From Candidatus Omnitrophota bacterium (GTDB lineage: Bacteria > Omnitrophota > Gorgyraeia > Velamenicoccales > Velamenicoccaceae): 27,177 bases of DNA. Of this stretch, positions 8,388 to 16,156 are shown piece by piece. The notes under the pieces were generated by a model that saw only the letters and a list, made by a program, of their open reading frames with translations, did no database searches and was not told the origin of the DNA. The position numbers and the translations under genes are program-made. The stretch is from assembly GCA_003451585.1 (NCBI GenBank), contig DMEU01000014.1, forward strand, positions 1-27,177, in the 5' to 3' direction. How positions within the stretch are numbered: position 1 is the stretch's first letter; each line of letters starts with the position of its first letter.

Positions 8388-9737
8388 ATGAAGATGTCGT
8401 CTGCTTCCTCTAAAAGTTCTAAAAAGTTCCTGGGCCGGTGGGATTCTGTTGCCATTGTAATAGCCATTACTGTTGGGAACGGGATCTTCAGGGTGCCGGC
8501 GCTTGTGGCGCAGTATCTTCCTTCCGCGCCTTTTGTCATGCTCGCGTGGCTGGCAGGGGGTGTGGTCTCTCTTCTGGGAGCCGCCTGCTATGCGGAACTC
8601 TCCTCATCGTGGCCGCAGACGGGCGGTAATTATATTTATCTTAAAAAAGCATACGGCAGATGGCTGGCTTTTCTTTACGGCTGGTCGGAACTCCTGGTAG
8701 TCCGGACGGGTTCTATAGCCGCGGTATCTTTTATCTGCGCGGAATATATTTGTTCGTTTTTTTCTCTGTCTCCGTATCTGGTCAAGCCTTTGGCCATAAT
8801 ACTCGTCTTTTCATCGTCTTGCGCCAATATTTTTGGATTGCATTACGGTACTAAATTGCAGAATATGCTTACCATTCCAAAATTAGCCGCCTTAGCGGGC
8901 ATTATAATTTTTGGTTTTTCTTCCGGGAAAGGGGATGTCTCGAATTTTTATATAACGCCCATGCCGCAGACAGGAGAAGGTATGCTGGGGTTGTTCTTTC
9001 TCGCGCTCATCCCGATATTATGGACTTATGGCGGCTGGCATGAAAATACATTTGTGGCAGGAGAGACCAAGGATGCGTCAAAAACGATTCCCCTGGCCCT
9101 CATCTGGGGTGTAGTGAGTGTCACAGCGTTATATCTTGTAATGAACGCCCTCTATATTTATCTTATACCTGTTGAAAAACTCAAAGATGCGCCCCTTATT
9201 GCCTCCGACGCGTTATTCATCCTATCAGGCGCATCAGGCAAAAAGATCCTTGAAGTTATTGTGATAATCTCGTCTCTTGCCGGTATCAATGCCACGATAC
9301 TCACAGGAGGGAGGGTCACTTATGCTTTGGGCCAGGACAATGAGGTCTTTAAATATATAGGTAAGACACATCCTGTTTTTGGTACACCTGTCAGGGCGCT
9401 TGGTTTGAACGCGGCCTGGTCTGCGGTATTGATACTGGCGGGGACGTTTGATAAGCTGTTATTTTTCACAGGCGTCCTGGTATGGTTTTTCTTTGCGCTA
9501 GCGGCCGCCTCGATATATATCCTACGTTTTAAATTCCCGGAATTCAAGAGGAGAGGTTATCGGGTATGGGGTTATCCGTTGACCCCGGCTTTGTTTATGG
9601 GGGTCTGCCTGCTTCTTTTCTACTATACTTTCTCGGCTTATACCTTTGAATCCCTCGTTGGATCAGGGTTGATGCTTAGCGGTATCCCGGTCTATCTTAT
9701 TTCAAGAAGGCTTAAAAGAACAGAGAAGCCGGCTTAG
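8388..9737 (+). CDS. APC-superfamily amino-acid permease
   Basis: A 449-residue inner-membrane transporter with about 12 predicted helices. Helix 1 carries the amino-acid/polyamine/organocation signature TVGNGIFRVPA, where the GxGIF-type unwound segment binds the substrate carboxyl and amino groups. ELSSSWPQTGGNYIYLKKAYG in helix 2-3 and the GGWHENTFVAGETKD region resemble LAT/SLC7-type exchangers and their bacterial relatives. Substrate specificity cannot be read from this, although an amino acid is very likely. The start is ATG 8388, with AAGG at 8377-8380 upstream; ATG 8394 is also possible. It follows ftsA after 52 nt and could be read from the same transcript. It has no obvious functional link to division. 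Confidence 0.85.
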   Translation: MKMSSASSKSSKKFLGRWDSVAIVIAITVGNGIFRVPALVAQYLPSAPFVMLAWLAGGVVSLLGAACYAELSSSWPQTGGNYIYLKKAYGRWLAFLYGWSELLVVRTGSIAAVSFICAEYICSFFSLSPYLVKPLAIILVFSSSCANIFGLHYGTKLQNMLTIPKLAALAGIIIFGFSSGKGDVSNFYITPMPQTGEGMLGLFFLALIPILWTYGGWHENTFVAGETKDASKTIPLALIWGVVSVTALYLVMNALYIYLIPVEKLKDAPLIASDALFILSGASGKKILEVIVIISSLAGINATILTGGRVTYALGQDNEVFKYIGKTHPVFGTPVRALGLNAAWSAVLILAGTFDKLLFFTGVLVWFFFALAAASIYILRFKFPEFKRRGYRVWGYPLTPALFMGVCLLLFYYTFSAYTFESLVGSGLMLSGIPVYLISRRLKRTEKPA

Positions 9738-9743
9738 TCTTCG

Positions 9744-9772
9744 TTGACACCCTGCCGCTTTTGTGTTAATTT
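9744..9772 (+). promoter_or_regulatory. Candidate promoter for yggS, possibly giving a leaderless mRNA
   Basis: A perfect TTGACA lies at 9744-9749. A weak -10-like stretch lies 15-17 nt further on (GTTAAT 9765-9770 or TAATTT 9767-9772). Initiation about 7 nt downstream would fall at or within a few bases of ATG 9781. No Shine-Dalgarno precedes that ATG, which fits a leaderless or near-leaderless message. Confidence 0.35.
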
Positions 9773-9780
9773 ACCCCTCT

Positions 9781-10488
9781 ATGGTTCTTGAAAACCTGGC
9801 GCTTTGCCGTAAACGAATGGAAGCCGTAGCTACCGGCGCCGGCCGCACTTCTACCGATATCACCCTTGTCGCCGTTACTAAGGGTGTGGCTTTGCCTTTT
9901 ATATATAAGGCGATCGACGGCGGTGTCGGGCATATAGGTGAGAACAGGGTACAGGAAGCCCTTTTAAAATTCGAGCCGGCTAATTTTTACGCCGATACTA
10001 AAGGCCGGCGGCTTATCTGGCACATGATAGGCCACTTACAGACGAACAAGGTAAAAGATGCGGTCAGGCTTTTTGGCCTGATACATTCGGTAGACAGCCT
10101 GCGTTTAGCCGAAGAGATCGATAAACAGGCCAAGAAGATTTCAAAGGTCCAGGACCTGCTCCTTGAGGTAAAAATATCCCATGAAGCAACAAAATCCGGT
10201 TTTGAGCCTGAGGAAGCCTTAGGGGCAGTAAAAGAGATAAGTTCATTTAAAAATATCAGGGTAAATGGTTTAATGACCATAGCCCCTTTATTCGACGACC
10301 CGGAAAAAACCAGGCCTTATTTTCGAAAGCTTAAAGAATTGGAAGATAAAATTAACCAATTACGAATTACCGATTACCGATTACCGATCCTATCCATGGG
10401 TATGACTGATGATTTTCAAATAGCTATACAGGAAGGCGCGACAATGGTAAGGATAGGCCGTGGTATTTTTGGTGAGAGGCAAAAATAG
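9781..10488 (+). CDS. yggS: YggS/PROSC-family PLP homeostasis protein
   Basis: A cytoplasmic pyridoxal-phosphate binding protein with an alanine-racemase-like N-terminal TIM-barrel fold. It buffers PLP and is often next to proC, as here. The PLP lysine is in LVAVTKGV (Lys34 from this start). Other signatures are GENRVQEAL, WHMIGHLQTNKV, VNGLMTIAPL and the phosphate-binding end LSMGMTDDFQIAIQEGATMVRIGRGIFG. The frame is open from GTG 9763, but ATG 9781 gives the family-like beginning MVLENLALCRKRM. The segment encoding residues around INQLRITDYRLPI is built from a 7-mer DNA array (10351-10390) that adds length in a variable loop without breaking the frame. The gene ends 4 nt before the proposed proC start. 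Confidence 0.9.
   Translation: MVLENLALCRKRMEAVATGAGRTSTDITLVAVTKGVALPFIYKAIDGGVGHIGENRVQEALLKFEPANFYADTKGRRLIWHMIGHLQTNKVKDAVRLFGLIHSVDSLRLAEEIDKQAKKISKVQDLLLEVKISHEATKSGFEPEEALGAVKEISSFKNIRVNGLMTIAPLFDDPEKTRPYFRKLKELEDKINQLRITDYRLPILSMGMTDDFQIAIQEGATMVRIGRGIFGERQK
10351..10390 (+). repeat. Heptamer tandem array (RATTACC-like) inside yggS
   Basis: From 10351 the DNA reads in 7-mers: ATTAACC, AATTACG, AATTACC, GATTACC, GATTACC, then GATCC. That is about five and a half units of a RATTACC-like word. Seven-base periodicity inside a coding region is odd. Three units make 21 nt, so the frame can survive some copy-number changes but not others. Confidence 0.75.
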
Positions 10489-10516
10489 TCACATGTCACA
10501 AGTCACAGGTCACAAG
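10489..10516 (+). repeat. Heptamer tandem array (CACAAGT-like) at the start of proC
   Basis: Immediately after the yggS stop the sequence runs T, CACATGT, CACAAGT, CACAGGT, CACAAGT, T. These are four copies of one 7-mer with single changes, covering 10490-10517. The array contains the proposed proC ATG (10493) and encodes its first residues (MSQVTGHK). A related array in the opposite orientation lies after proC at 11334-11362. Confidence 0.75.
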
Positions 10517-11335
10517 TTAAAAATTGGGATTATTGGCTGCGGCAATATGGGCACGGCATTGGTTGAAAATCTAGCCAAAACCGTGGGGCCAGGAAGAATT
10601 ATTGTTTTTGACAGGGAAACCGCCAAACAAGAAAGCTTGATCAAAGGATTTAAGGTTGGCGGCGCGGCTTCGGCGTTTGAGCTGATCGAAAAAAGCGATA
10701 TTGTCATTATTGCGGTCAAGCCCCAGGACATCGACAATATTTTGGATCTTCTGAAAGGATGCAGGGATAAATTGGTCGTATCGATCGCTGCAGGCAAAAC
10801 CTTGGAATATTTAGCTTCTAAGATAGGCGCCGAGGTTCCGATCGTCAGGGCCATGCCGAACCTGAATGCTTTGGTTCAGGCCTCGACAACAGGGAGTTCT
10901 ATTAATTTATCTGTTCTCCCGTTGCAGAAAAAAGCCGTTGAAGAAATTTTCGATTCGATCGGGACTGTTGTTCCGATCGACGAAAATCTTATGAACGCGT
11001 TTACGGCGATTTGTGGCAGCGGTCCGGCTTTCGTGGCTTACGTGATGACAGACCTGACCACAGAACAGATCCGCGATGTTTTTGTCCAGGAGGCTCTCGC
11101 GTTCGGTTTCCAAAGGTCTGCGGCTGAAACTATGGCTCAAAAGACGATCGAAGGGACCTTGAAGATCCTAAGGTTGAATTTCGACAGGGATGTTTTCATT
11201 AAGAAGGTTTGCTCCAAAGGCGGAACAACGGAAGCTGGTATAAAAGTTCTGGAACAAAAAGGCAAAACCGCGGAAGCTCTGTCGTTGGCGGTTAGGGCGG
11301 CGGCGCGTCGCGCGGAGGAGTTGTCCAGAGGTTAA
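10493..11335 (+). CDS. proC: ProC, pyrroline-5-carboxylate reductase
   Basis: The last step of proline synthesis, a cytoplasmic NAD(P)H-dependent reduction of pyrroline-5-carboxylate. The Rossmann motif IGIIGCGNMGTAL is at the N-terminus. VRAMPNLNALV, the SGPAF active-site segment in CGSGPAFVAYV, and the C-terminal SKGGTTEAGIKVL (usually SPGGTT) complete the family pattern. Length is about 280 residues. The frame is open from ATG 10460 inside yggS, but ATG 10493 is closest to the family start; its first residues come from a heptamer array. By hand count, Ile codons are 13 ATT, 10 ATC and only 2 ATA, whereas murG uses ATA for roughly half its Ile codons. Together with the inverted heptamer arrays on both sides, this suggests a separate origin. 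PLP-protein YggS next door is a common partner. Confidence 0.9.
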   Translation: MSQVTGHKLKIGIIGCGNMGTALVENLAKTVGPGRIIVFDRETAKQESLIKGFKVGGAASAFELIEKSDIVIIAVKPQDIDNILDLLKGCRDKLVVSIAAGKTLEYLASKIGAEVPIVRAMPNLNALVQASTTGSSINLSVLPLQKKAVEEIFDSIGTVVPIDENLMNAFTAICGSGPAFVAYVMTDLTTEQIRDVFVQEALAFGFQRSAAETMAQKTIEGTLKILRLNFDRDVFIKKVCSKGGTTEAGIKVLEQKGKTAEALSLAVRAAARRAEELSRG

Positions 11336-11362
11336 CTTGTGACTGGTGTCTTGTGGCTTGTG
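11334..11362 (-). repeat. Inverted heptamer array after proC
   Basis: Read on the minus strand this region is CACAAGC, CACAAGA, CACCAGT, CACAAGT, T. These are four 7-mers of the same family found in direct orientation at the start of proC. AACTTGTGAC at 11334-11343 is the exact complement of GTCACAAGTT at 10508-10517. The array begins inside the proC stop codon and sits between proC and mtnP. Confidence 0.75.
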
Positions 11363-11383
11363 TTTGGCGGCCTCGGAGGATTT

Positions 11384-12241
11384 ATGAACAGGATAGGCAT
11401 TATCGGCGGAAGCGGCGTATATAAGATCGAAGGTTTGAAAGGTTTGAAAGAAAAGAAGGTCAGCACTCCATTCGGCGCCCCATCCGATGCGTATCGTATA
11501 GGCCGATTGAACGGCGCTGAGGTGGTCTTTTTGCCGCGCCACGGCTCAAAGCATACCATAAGCCCTTCGGAGATAAATTACAGGGCGAATATTTTCGGGA
11601 TGAAAAAACTTGGGGTCGAGCGCCTTATCTCTGTCTCTGCCTGCGGTTCTTTGAAGAAGGACCTCAAGCCTCTTGATTTTGTGTTGCCTGACCAATTTGT
11701 GGACAGGACAAATAATGCGCGCCAGATGTCGTTTTTTAAAGGCGGGATCGTCGCGCACGTGAGTTTTGCCGACCCAGTGTGCAAAGATCTGGCTAAGAGC
11801 ATTTATGATTCCGCTAAGAAGTTGAATTTGAATATCCATCTTGGCGGCACTTATATCAATATGGAAGGCCCTGCCTTCTCGACCAGGGCCGAGTCTAACC
11901 TGTACCGTTCCTGGGGCATGGATATTATCGGAATGACGAATATCGCCGAGGCCAGATTGGCCCGTGAGGCGCAGATGTGTTATGCCACCATTGCCGCTAT
12001 AACCGATTATGATTGCTGGTATGAATCCGAGGAGCAGGTCACGGTCGAGATGGTAATGGCAAATCTTACCAGGAACGCCGAGAATTCTAAACACCTTTTA
12101 AAGGAAGCCGCAATGCGTCTCGGAGGGCAGTGCACGTGCGGCTGCCGTGATTCTCTAAAATATGCTATTGTCACGCAGAAAGACGCCGTATCGCCTGCCT
12201 TAAAGAAGAAGCTGGCACCGATCATCGGCCAATATATGTAA
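11384..12241 (+). CDS. mtnP: S-methyl-5'-thioadenosine phosphorylase (MTAP)
   Basis: Phosphorolysis of methylthioadenosine to adenine and methylthioribose-1-phosphate, in methionine and polyamine salvage. The N-terminus MNRIGIIGGSGVY is the phosphate loop. LPRHGSKHTISPSEINYRAN is the family phosphate/purine block. NMEGPAFSTRAESNLYR and MDIIGMTNIAEARLAREA form the ribose and base site, with TDYDCW following. The 285-residue length is typical. An upstream-open frame starts at 11339, but ATG 11384 is clearly right, with GGAGGA at 11375-11380 at ideal spacing. A purine-nucleoside-type specificity such as methylthioinosine is possible within this superfamily, but the Asp-containing TDYD segment favours adenine nucleosides. 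It is followed 4 nt later by ileS. Confidence 0.92.
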   Translation: MNRIGIIGGSGVYKIEGLKGLKEKKVSTPFGAPSDAYRIGRLNGAEVVFLPRHGSKHTISPSEINYRANIFGMKKLGVERLISVSACGSLKKDLKPLDFVLPDQFVDRTNNARQMSFFKGGIVAHVSFADPVCKDLAKSIYDSAKKLNLNIHLGGTYINMEGPAFSTRAESNLYRSWGMDIIGMTNIAEARLAREAQMCYATIAAITDYDCWYESEEQVTVEMVMANLTRNAENSKHLLKEAAMRLGGQCTCGCRDSLKYAIVTQKDAVSPALKKKLAPIIGQYM

Positions 12242-12245
12242 TTCT

Positions 12246-15023
12246 ATGGATTATAAGAATACTTTAAACTTACCGCAAACGGACTTTCCTATGAAGGCCA
12301 ACCTTGCTCAGCGTGAGCCTCTGGTCCTGGCTGAATGGGAGAAATTGGATATTTATAAGTGCCTGCGTGAATTCGCCAAGGGCAGGCCGCTTTTCATCCT
12401 TCACGACGGCCCGCCGTACGCAAACGGTTCGATACACATAGGACACGCCTTAAATAAGGTGTTAAAAGATATAATAGTGCGGTATAAGACCATGCGCGGG
12501 TATGACGCGCCGTATATACCCGGTTGGGATTGCCATGGCCTGCCTGTGGAACACCAGCTTTTTAAGGAGTTAAAGATCTCCAAGGACCAGGTCGACCGCG
12601 TGGAGTTCCGTCAAAGGGCCCACGATTATGCCACAAAGTTCGTAGGTAAGCAGAGGGAGGAATTCAAGCGCCTTGGGGTATTAAGCGACTGGGGGAATCC
12701 TTACCTGACCTTGGACCGCGGCTATGAGCGGGCGATACTGGTATCTTTTGCCGAGCTCGTCAAAAAAGGATTTGTTTACCGCGGCTTAAAGCCTGTTAAC
12801 TGGTGTTTTAAATGTGAGACGGCCCTGGCAGAAGCTGAGGTGGAGTATGAGGAGCATGAATCAGATTCCGTCTTCGTTCGGTTCGAGCTGAAAAAAGACG
12901 AGAAGACAAAAAAATTGGGCCTGCCGCAGGATAATGCGGCCGGGATCATGATATGGACTACAACCCCCTGGACACTGCTTGCTAATGTAGCTGTGGCCGT
13001 GCATCCTGACCTGGAGTATTTGGGTATCATGCACAATAACTCGACTGTTATCTTGGCAAAGGAACTTTACTATGGTTCGCTTAAGGAGAAGTTTGGTTTT
13101 ACGGGAGAAGAGGTCCTTTTTACCGTCCTTGGCAGGGAGCTAGAGGGGCTGACCTATAAACACCCGTTCGTATCAAGAGAAGGCAAGGTAGTGCTTGCGG
13201 ATTACGTCTCAAAAGAAGACGGGACAGGTTGTGTGCATACCGCGCCCGGCCATGGCCAGGAAGATTTTATGACCGGTTTAAAATACCACCTTGATGTGGT
13301 AATGCCTGTCAATGAACGCGGCTGTTTTGACCAGACAGCAGGCGAATTCAGCGGCCAGCACGTTTTTAAGGCCAATGAGCTTATAATCGGGAAATTAAAG
13401 GAACTCGGGAATCTCACGGACAGCGGCAAGGTTAAACACACGTATCCGCATTGCTGGCGTTGTAAAAATCCGATCATTTTCCGCGCCACTCACCAATGGT
13501 TCTTAAAAATAGACCATGATCATCTGCGTCAGAGCCTGCTGCAGACGATAAAAAATGATGTTACATGGGTGCCTGCCTCCGGGCAGGAGCGCATCTCTTC
13601 CATGGTAGAGAACAGGCCTGACTGGTGCCTTTCGCGTCAGAGGCTCTGGGGGGTGCCTATCCCTGCGGTTATTTGTAAAAAATGCCGTATTCATATATTA
13701 GATGTAAGGGTGATAGGAAAATTAGCTGAGCATGCGTTGCAGGCTGGGACGGACGCCTGGTTTAGTTCCGATGTATCCGTTTTCCTGCCGACGGATTTTA
13801 AGTGTTCCTGCGGCTCGGGTGAGTTCGAGAAATCTCTTGATATACTTGATGTCTGGTTTGACTCCGGCGTCAGCCATCAGGCTGTTTTAAAAGGTAGGCC
13901 TGGGATGAAACTCCCGGCAGACCTTTATCTTGAAGGTTCCGACCAGCACAGGGGGTGGTTCCAATCATCGCTTATAGCCTCTATGTGCATAGACGGGAGG
14001 CCGCCGTTTAAGTCCGTGCTTACCCATGGTTTTGTAGTAGATGGCTCCGGACGCAAGATGTCTAAATCTTTGGGTAATGTTGTAGCGCCCCAGGAGATCA
14101 TCAAGGATTGCGGCGCAGATATACTTCGTCTCTGGGTGTGTTCCAGCGATTATAATGAGGATATCAGGGTGTCTAAAGAGATCCTCGCCTTTATTACCGA
14201 TGCTTACCGTAAGATCCGTAACACAGTGCGTTTTCTCCTTGGGAACCTGAGCGATTTTGACCCGGATAAGGACAGGCTTGCGGCTTCCGAGATGCTTGAG
14301 GTCGACCGTTGGGCGCTTCACAGGCTCTCCCGGTTGATCGATGACGTCACCGAAGGTTACGAGAGCTATAAGTTTTACCATGTCTTCCAGAAGATATATG
14401 GTTTCTGCAACGAAGACATGTCTTCTCTCTATCTTGATATCTTGAAAGACAGGCTTTATACCGCCGGTAAAAGATCGAAATTACGCCTTTCGGCACAGAC
14501 AGCCTTATATGAGATATTAAAGGGCCTTACGCGTTTGATAGCTCCGGTATTGCCCTTTACAGCCGAGGAGATCCATAGATGCATGCGCCTTGAGTCAACA
14601 GAGCTACATCAGAGTATCCACATGTGTTGTTGGCCTGAATTAGCGCCTGACTTCCGAGTCAAGGAATCTGAGGTAAAAGGTATTTCTCATATCCTGGCAT
14701 TCAGGCCGACAGTGCTTAAGGCGCTTGAAGACATAAGGGCCAAGGGTGAGATAGGCAGCCCGCTTGAAGCAAAGGTCGTTTTGACATTTAAAGATGCAAG
14801 GTCTTTTGCGGTTTTTCAGGAATATGCGAAATTTTTGCCGTTCATCTTCATCGTGTCTCAGGTCTCTTTGAACATGAACGCGGATATCCCAGGGCCTTTT
14901 GAGATAGCGGTATCAAAGGCAGAAGGTAAGAAGTGCGCGCGTTGCTGGAATTACGGGGTAGAGGTTGACAGCGTAAAAGATTATCCCGGCCTATGCGGCC
15001 GTTGTATAGAGGCGATAACGTAA
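12246..15023 (+). CDS. ileS: IleS, isoleucyl-tRNA synthetase
   Basis: A class I aminoacyl-tRNA synthetase that charges tRNA-Ile. HIGH is at 64-67 within GPPYANGSIHIGHALNK. The editing (CP1) domain includes WTTTPWTLLANVAVAV and a GTGCVHTAPGHGQEDF block. KMSKS is at 604-608. A C-terminal zinc knuckle has Cys897, Cys900, Cys917 and Cys920 (CARC...CGRC), characteristic of the bacterial type that uses a C-terminal zinc ribbon. The 925-residue length is usual and no intein or frameshift is seen. ATG 12246 lies 4 nt after mtnP, so the two are likely co-transcribed. Downstream order ileS, DksA-like, lspA is a familiar arrangement in several diderm groups. Confidence 0.97.
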   Translation: MDYKNTLNLPQTDFPMKANLAQREPLVLAEWEKLDIYKCLREFAKGRPLFILHDGPPYANGSIHIGHALNKVLKDIIVRYKTMRGYDAPYIPGWDCHGLPVEHQLFKELKISKDQVDRVEFRQRAHDYATKFVGKQREEFKRLGVLSDWGNPYLTLDRGYERAILVSFAELVKKGFVYRGLKPVNWCFKCETALAEAEVEYEEHESDSVFVRFELKKDEKTKKLGLPQDNAAGIMIWTTTPWTLLANVAVAVHPDLEYLGIMHNNSTVILAKELYYGSLKEKFGFTGEEVLFTVLGRELEGLTYKHPFVSREGKVVLADYVSKEDGTGCVHTAPGHGQEDFMTGLKYHLDVVMPVNERGCFDQTAGEFSGQHVFKANELIIGKLKELGNLTDSGKVKHTYPHCWRCKNPIIFRATHQWFLKIDHDHLRQSLLQTIKNDVTWVPASGQERISSMVENRPDWCLSRQRLWGVPIPAVICKKCRIHILDVRVIGKLAEHALQAGTDAWFSSDVSVFLPTDFKCSCGSGEFEKSLDILDVWFDSGVSHQAVLKGRPGMKLPADLYLEGSDQHRGWFQSSLIASMCIDGRPPFKSVLTHGFVVDGSGRKMSKSLGNVVAPQEIIKDCGADILRLWVCSSDYNEDIRVSKEILAFITDAYRKIRNTVRFLLGNLSDFDPDKDRLAASEMLEVDRWALHRLSRLIDDVTEGYESYKFYHVFQKIYGFCNEDMSSLYLDILKDRLYTAGKRSKLRLSAQTALYEILKGLTRLIAPVLPFTAEEIHRCMRLESTELHQSIHMCCWPELAPDFRVKESEVKGISHILAFRPTVLKALEDIRAKGEIGSPLEAKVVLTFKDARSFAVFQEYAKFLPFIFIVSQVSLNMNADIPGPFEIAVSKAEGKKCARCWNYGVEVDSVKDYPGLCGRCIEAIT

Positions 15024-15030
15024 ATAAATA

Positions 15031-15059
15031 TTGCTTTATTTTTTGTTTCAATATATAAT
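15031..15059 (+). promoter_or_regulatory. Sigma70-type promoter ahead of the DksA-like gene
   Basis: TTGCTT at 15031-15036, a 17-nt spacer, and a perfect TATAAT at 15054-15059. Initiation would be near 15066, giving a leader of about 80 nt before GTG 15149. The region is AT-rich and non-coding. Confidence 0.6.
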
Positions 15060-15148
15060 TTGTCAGTTTTAGAAATGGGCAAGACGATAGGACGAGCGGC
15101 TTAACGTGATATTCAGCGCAGCCCTATATATCAAAGAGAGGTTAAAAA

Positions 15149-15538
15149 GTGAAAGCCAAAAAACTTGACAAGAAGACCATCAAGGTTTTCAAGAAACTAT
15201 TGCTTGATAAGAGAGAAGAGCTCCTGGGTGATATAAGCCATATCTCTGAAGAGACCTTAAAGAAATCACAGAAAGATGCCTCTGGCGACATATCCGGCTA
15301 CACCTTCCATATGGCGGATGTAGCAACGGATAATTATGACCGCGAGTTTTCTTTAGGGCTGGCTTCCAAGGAGAGGGTCGTGCTTAACGAGATCGACCAC
15401 GCCTTGAGTAAGATAGATGAAGGTGGTTTCGGTATGTGCGAGGCCTGCAAAAAGGCTATTTCAAAGGTCAGGCTTAAAGCTGTCCCTTATGCCGCGCTCT
15501 GTTTAAAATGCCAAGAGGCCAGGGAAAAGAAGATCTAA
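15149..15538 (+). CDS. DksA/TraR-family zinc-finger protein
   Basis: A 129-residue protein of the DksA/TraR type. An N-terminal helical, probably coiled-coil part (about 5-90) is followed by a four-cysteine zinc finger, Cys97, Cys100, Cys118 and Cys121 (CEAC...CLKC). ADVATDNYDREFSLGLASKERVVLNEID is the conserved coiled-coil segment of this family, quoted here only by its position at about 56-83. E. coli DksA binds the RNA polymerase secondary channel and acts with ppGpp; whether this short homologue does the same is inferred. GTG 15149 is supported by GAGAGG at 15136-15141. It has its own promoter and a terminator after it, so it can be expressed apart from ileS. Confidence 0.88.
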   Translation: MKAKKLDKKTIKVFKKLLLDKREELLGDISHISEETLKKSQKDASGDISGYTFHMADVATDNYDREFSLGLASKERVVLNEIDHALSKIDEGGFGMCEACKKAISKVRLKAVPYAALCLKCQEAREKKI

Positions 15539-15561
15539 AGATTGGCAATTTTTTAAAGTTT

Positions 15562-15599
15562 AAGGGCAGGCCGCGCTATGGGGCCTGCCTTTAATTTTA
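15562..15599 (+). terminator. Rho-independent terminator after the DksA-like gene
   Basis: The arms are 15562-15572 (AAGGGCAGGCC) and 15582-15592 (GGCCTGCCTTT), 11 bp with one G-U pair and a 9-nt loop. TTTAATTTT follows directly. It lies 24 nt after the stop codon. Confidence 0.85.
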
Positions 15600-15629
15600 G
15601 CCGCAGTAAAGCGGCGCACCGGCCACTCC

Positions 15630-15658
15630 TTTACGGCCGGGTGTCTTCACATTATAAT
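15630..15658 (+). promoter_or_regulatory. Candidate promoter for the lspA-lgt-rluD group
   Basis: TTTACG at 15630-15635, 17-nt spacer, TATAAT at 15653-15658. The -35 is inside a hairpin (CCGGCC 15619-15624 with GGCCGG 15635-15640). The -10 overlaps an ATG at 15657, so that ATG cannot be the start on this transcript. The next ATG, 15675, would have a leader of about 10 nt. Confidence 0.5.
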
Positions 15659-15674
15659 GCCACCTTGCATTTTT

Positions 15675-16154
15675 ATGGGTTTCTACCTGTTTATTCCATT
15701 TTTAATTATTGTTTTAGACCAGGTGTCAAAATATTTTGCCTGTAGGTTTCTTGGCCAGCAGGATACCGTCCCGCTTGTGAAAGGTGTCTTTCATCTTACC
15801 CTGACCGGTAACCAGGGGGCCGCATTCAGTATTTTACAGGGTGGGCTGGTATTTTTTGTGATAGTTTCCGCTGTGTGTATTTTTGGTATTATTGCCATGC
15901 TTTGCCGTCCGCGGCTTTTAAAAACCGTCTTGGGTTTTGATGCCGCCGATAAGCTTATAAAGATCTCGCTTGCCCTTATACTTGGCGGCGCATGCGGCAA
16001 TCTTATCGACCGTTTGAGGTTGGGTTACGTTGTTGATTTTCTTGATTTCAGGGTATGGCCTGTATTTAATCTTGCGGACTCCGCTATAACTGTCGGGGCC
16101 CTGCTTATCTGCTGGAAGATGATATTTCGCGGCCATAAAGCAAGACAGGAGTAG
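15675..16154 (+). CDS. lspA: LspA, prolipoprotein signal peptidase (signal peptidase II)
   Basis: An inner-membrane aspartyl protease that cleaves the signal peptide from diacylglyceryl-modified prolipoproteins. Four hydrophobic helices are visible. The conserved DQVSKY at the first helix end, GNQGAAFSIL, GGACGNLIDRLRLGYVVDFLDF and FNLADSAI are the family blocks. The catalytic aspartates are those in VVDFLDF and FNLADS. The frame is open from ATG 15657, but that codon overlaps a TATAAT. I prefer ATG 15675, giving 159 residues, close to the usual 150-165. lgt follows after 2 nt, so the two steps of lipoprotein maturation are encoded together, in reverse order of action. Confidence 0.94.
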   Translation: MGFYLFIPFLIIVLDQVSKYFACRFLGQQDTVPLVKGVFHLTLTGNQGAAFSILQGGLVFFVIVSAVCIFGIIAMLCRPRLLKTVLGFDAADKLIKISLALILGGACGNLIDRLRLGYVVDFLDFRVWPVFNLADSAITVGALLICWKMIFRGHKARQE

Positions 16155-16156
16155 AG

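Noticed and set aside
11546..12094. A 182-residue minus-strand frame opposite mtnP.
   Set aside because: No family resemblance; mtnP on the other strand is well supported.
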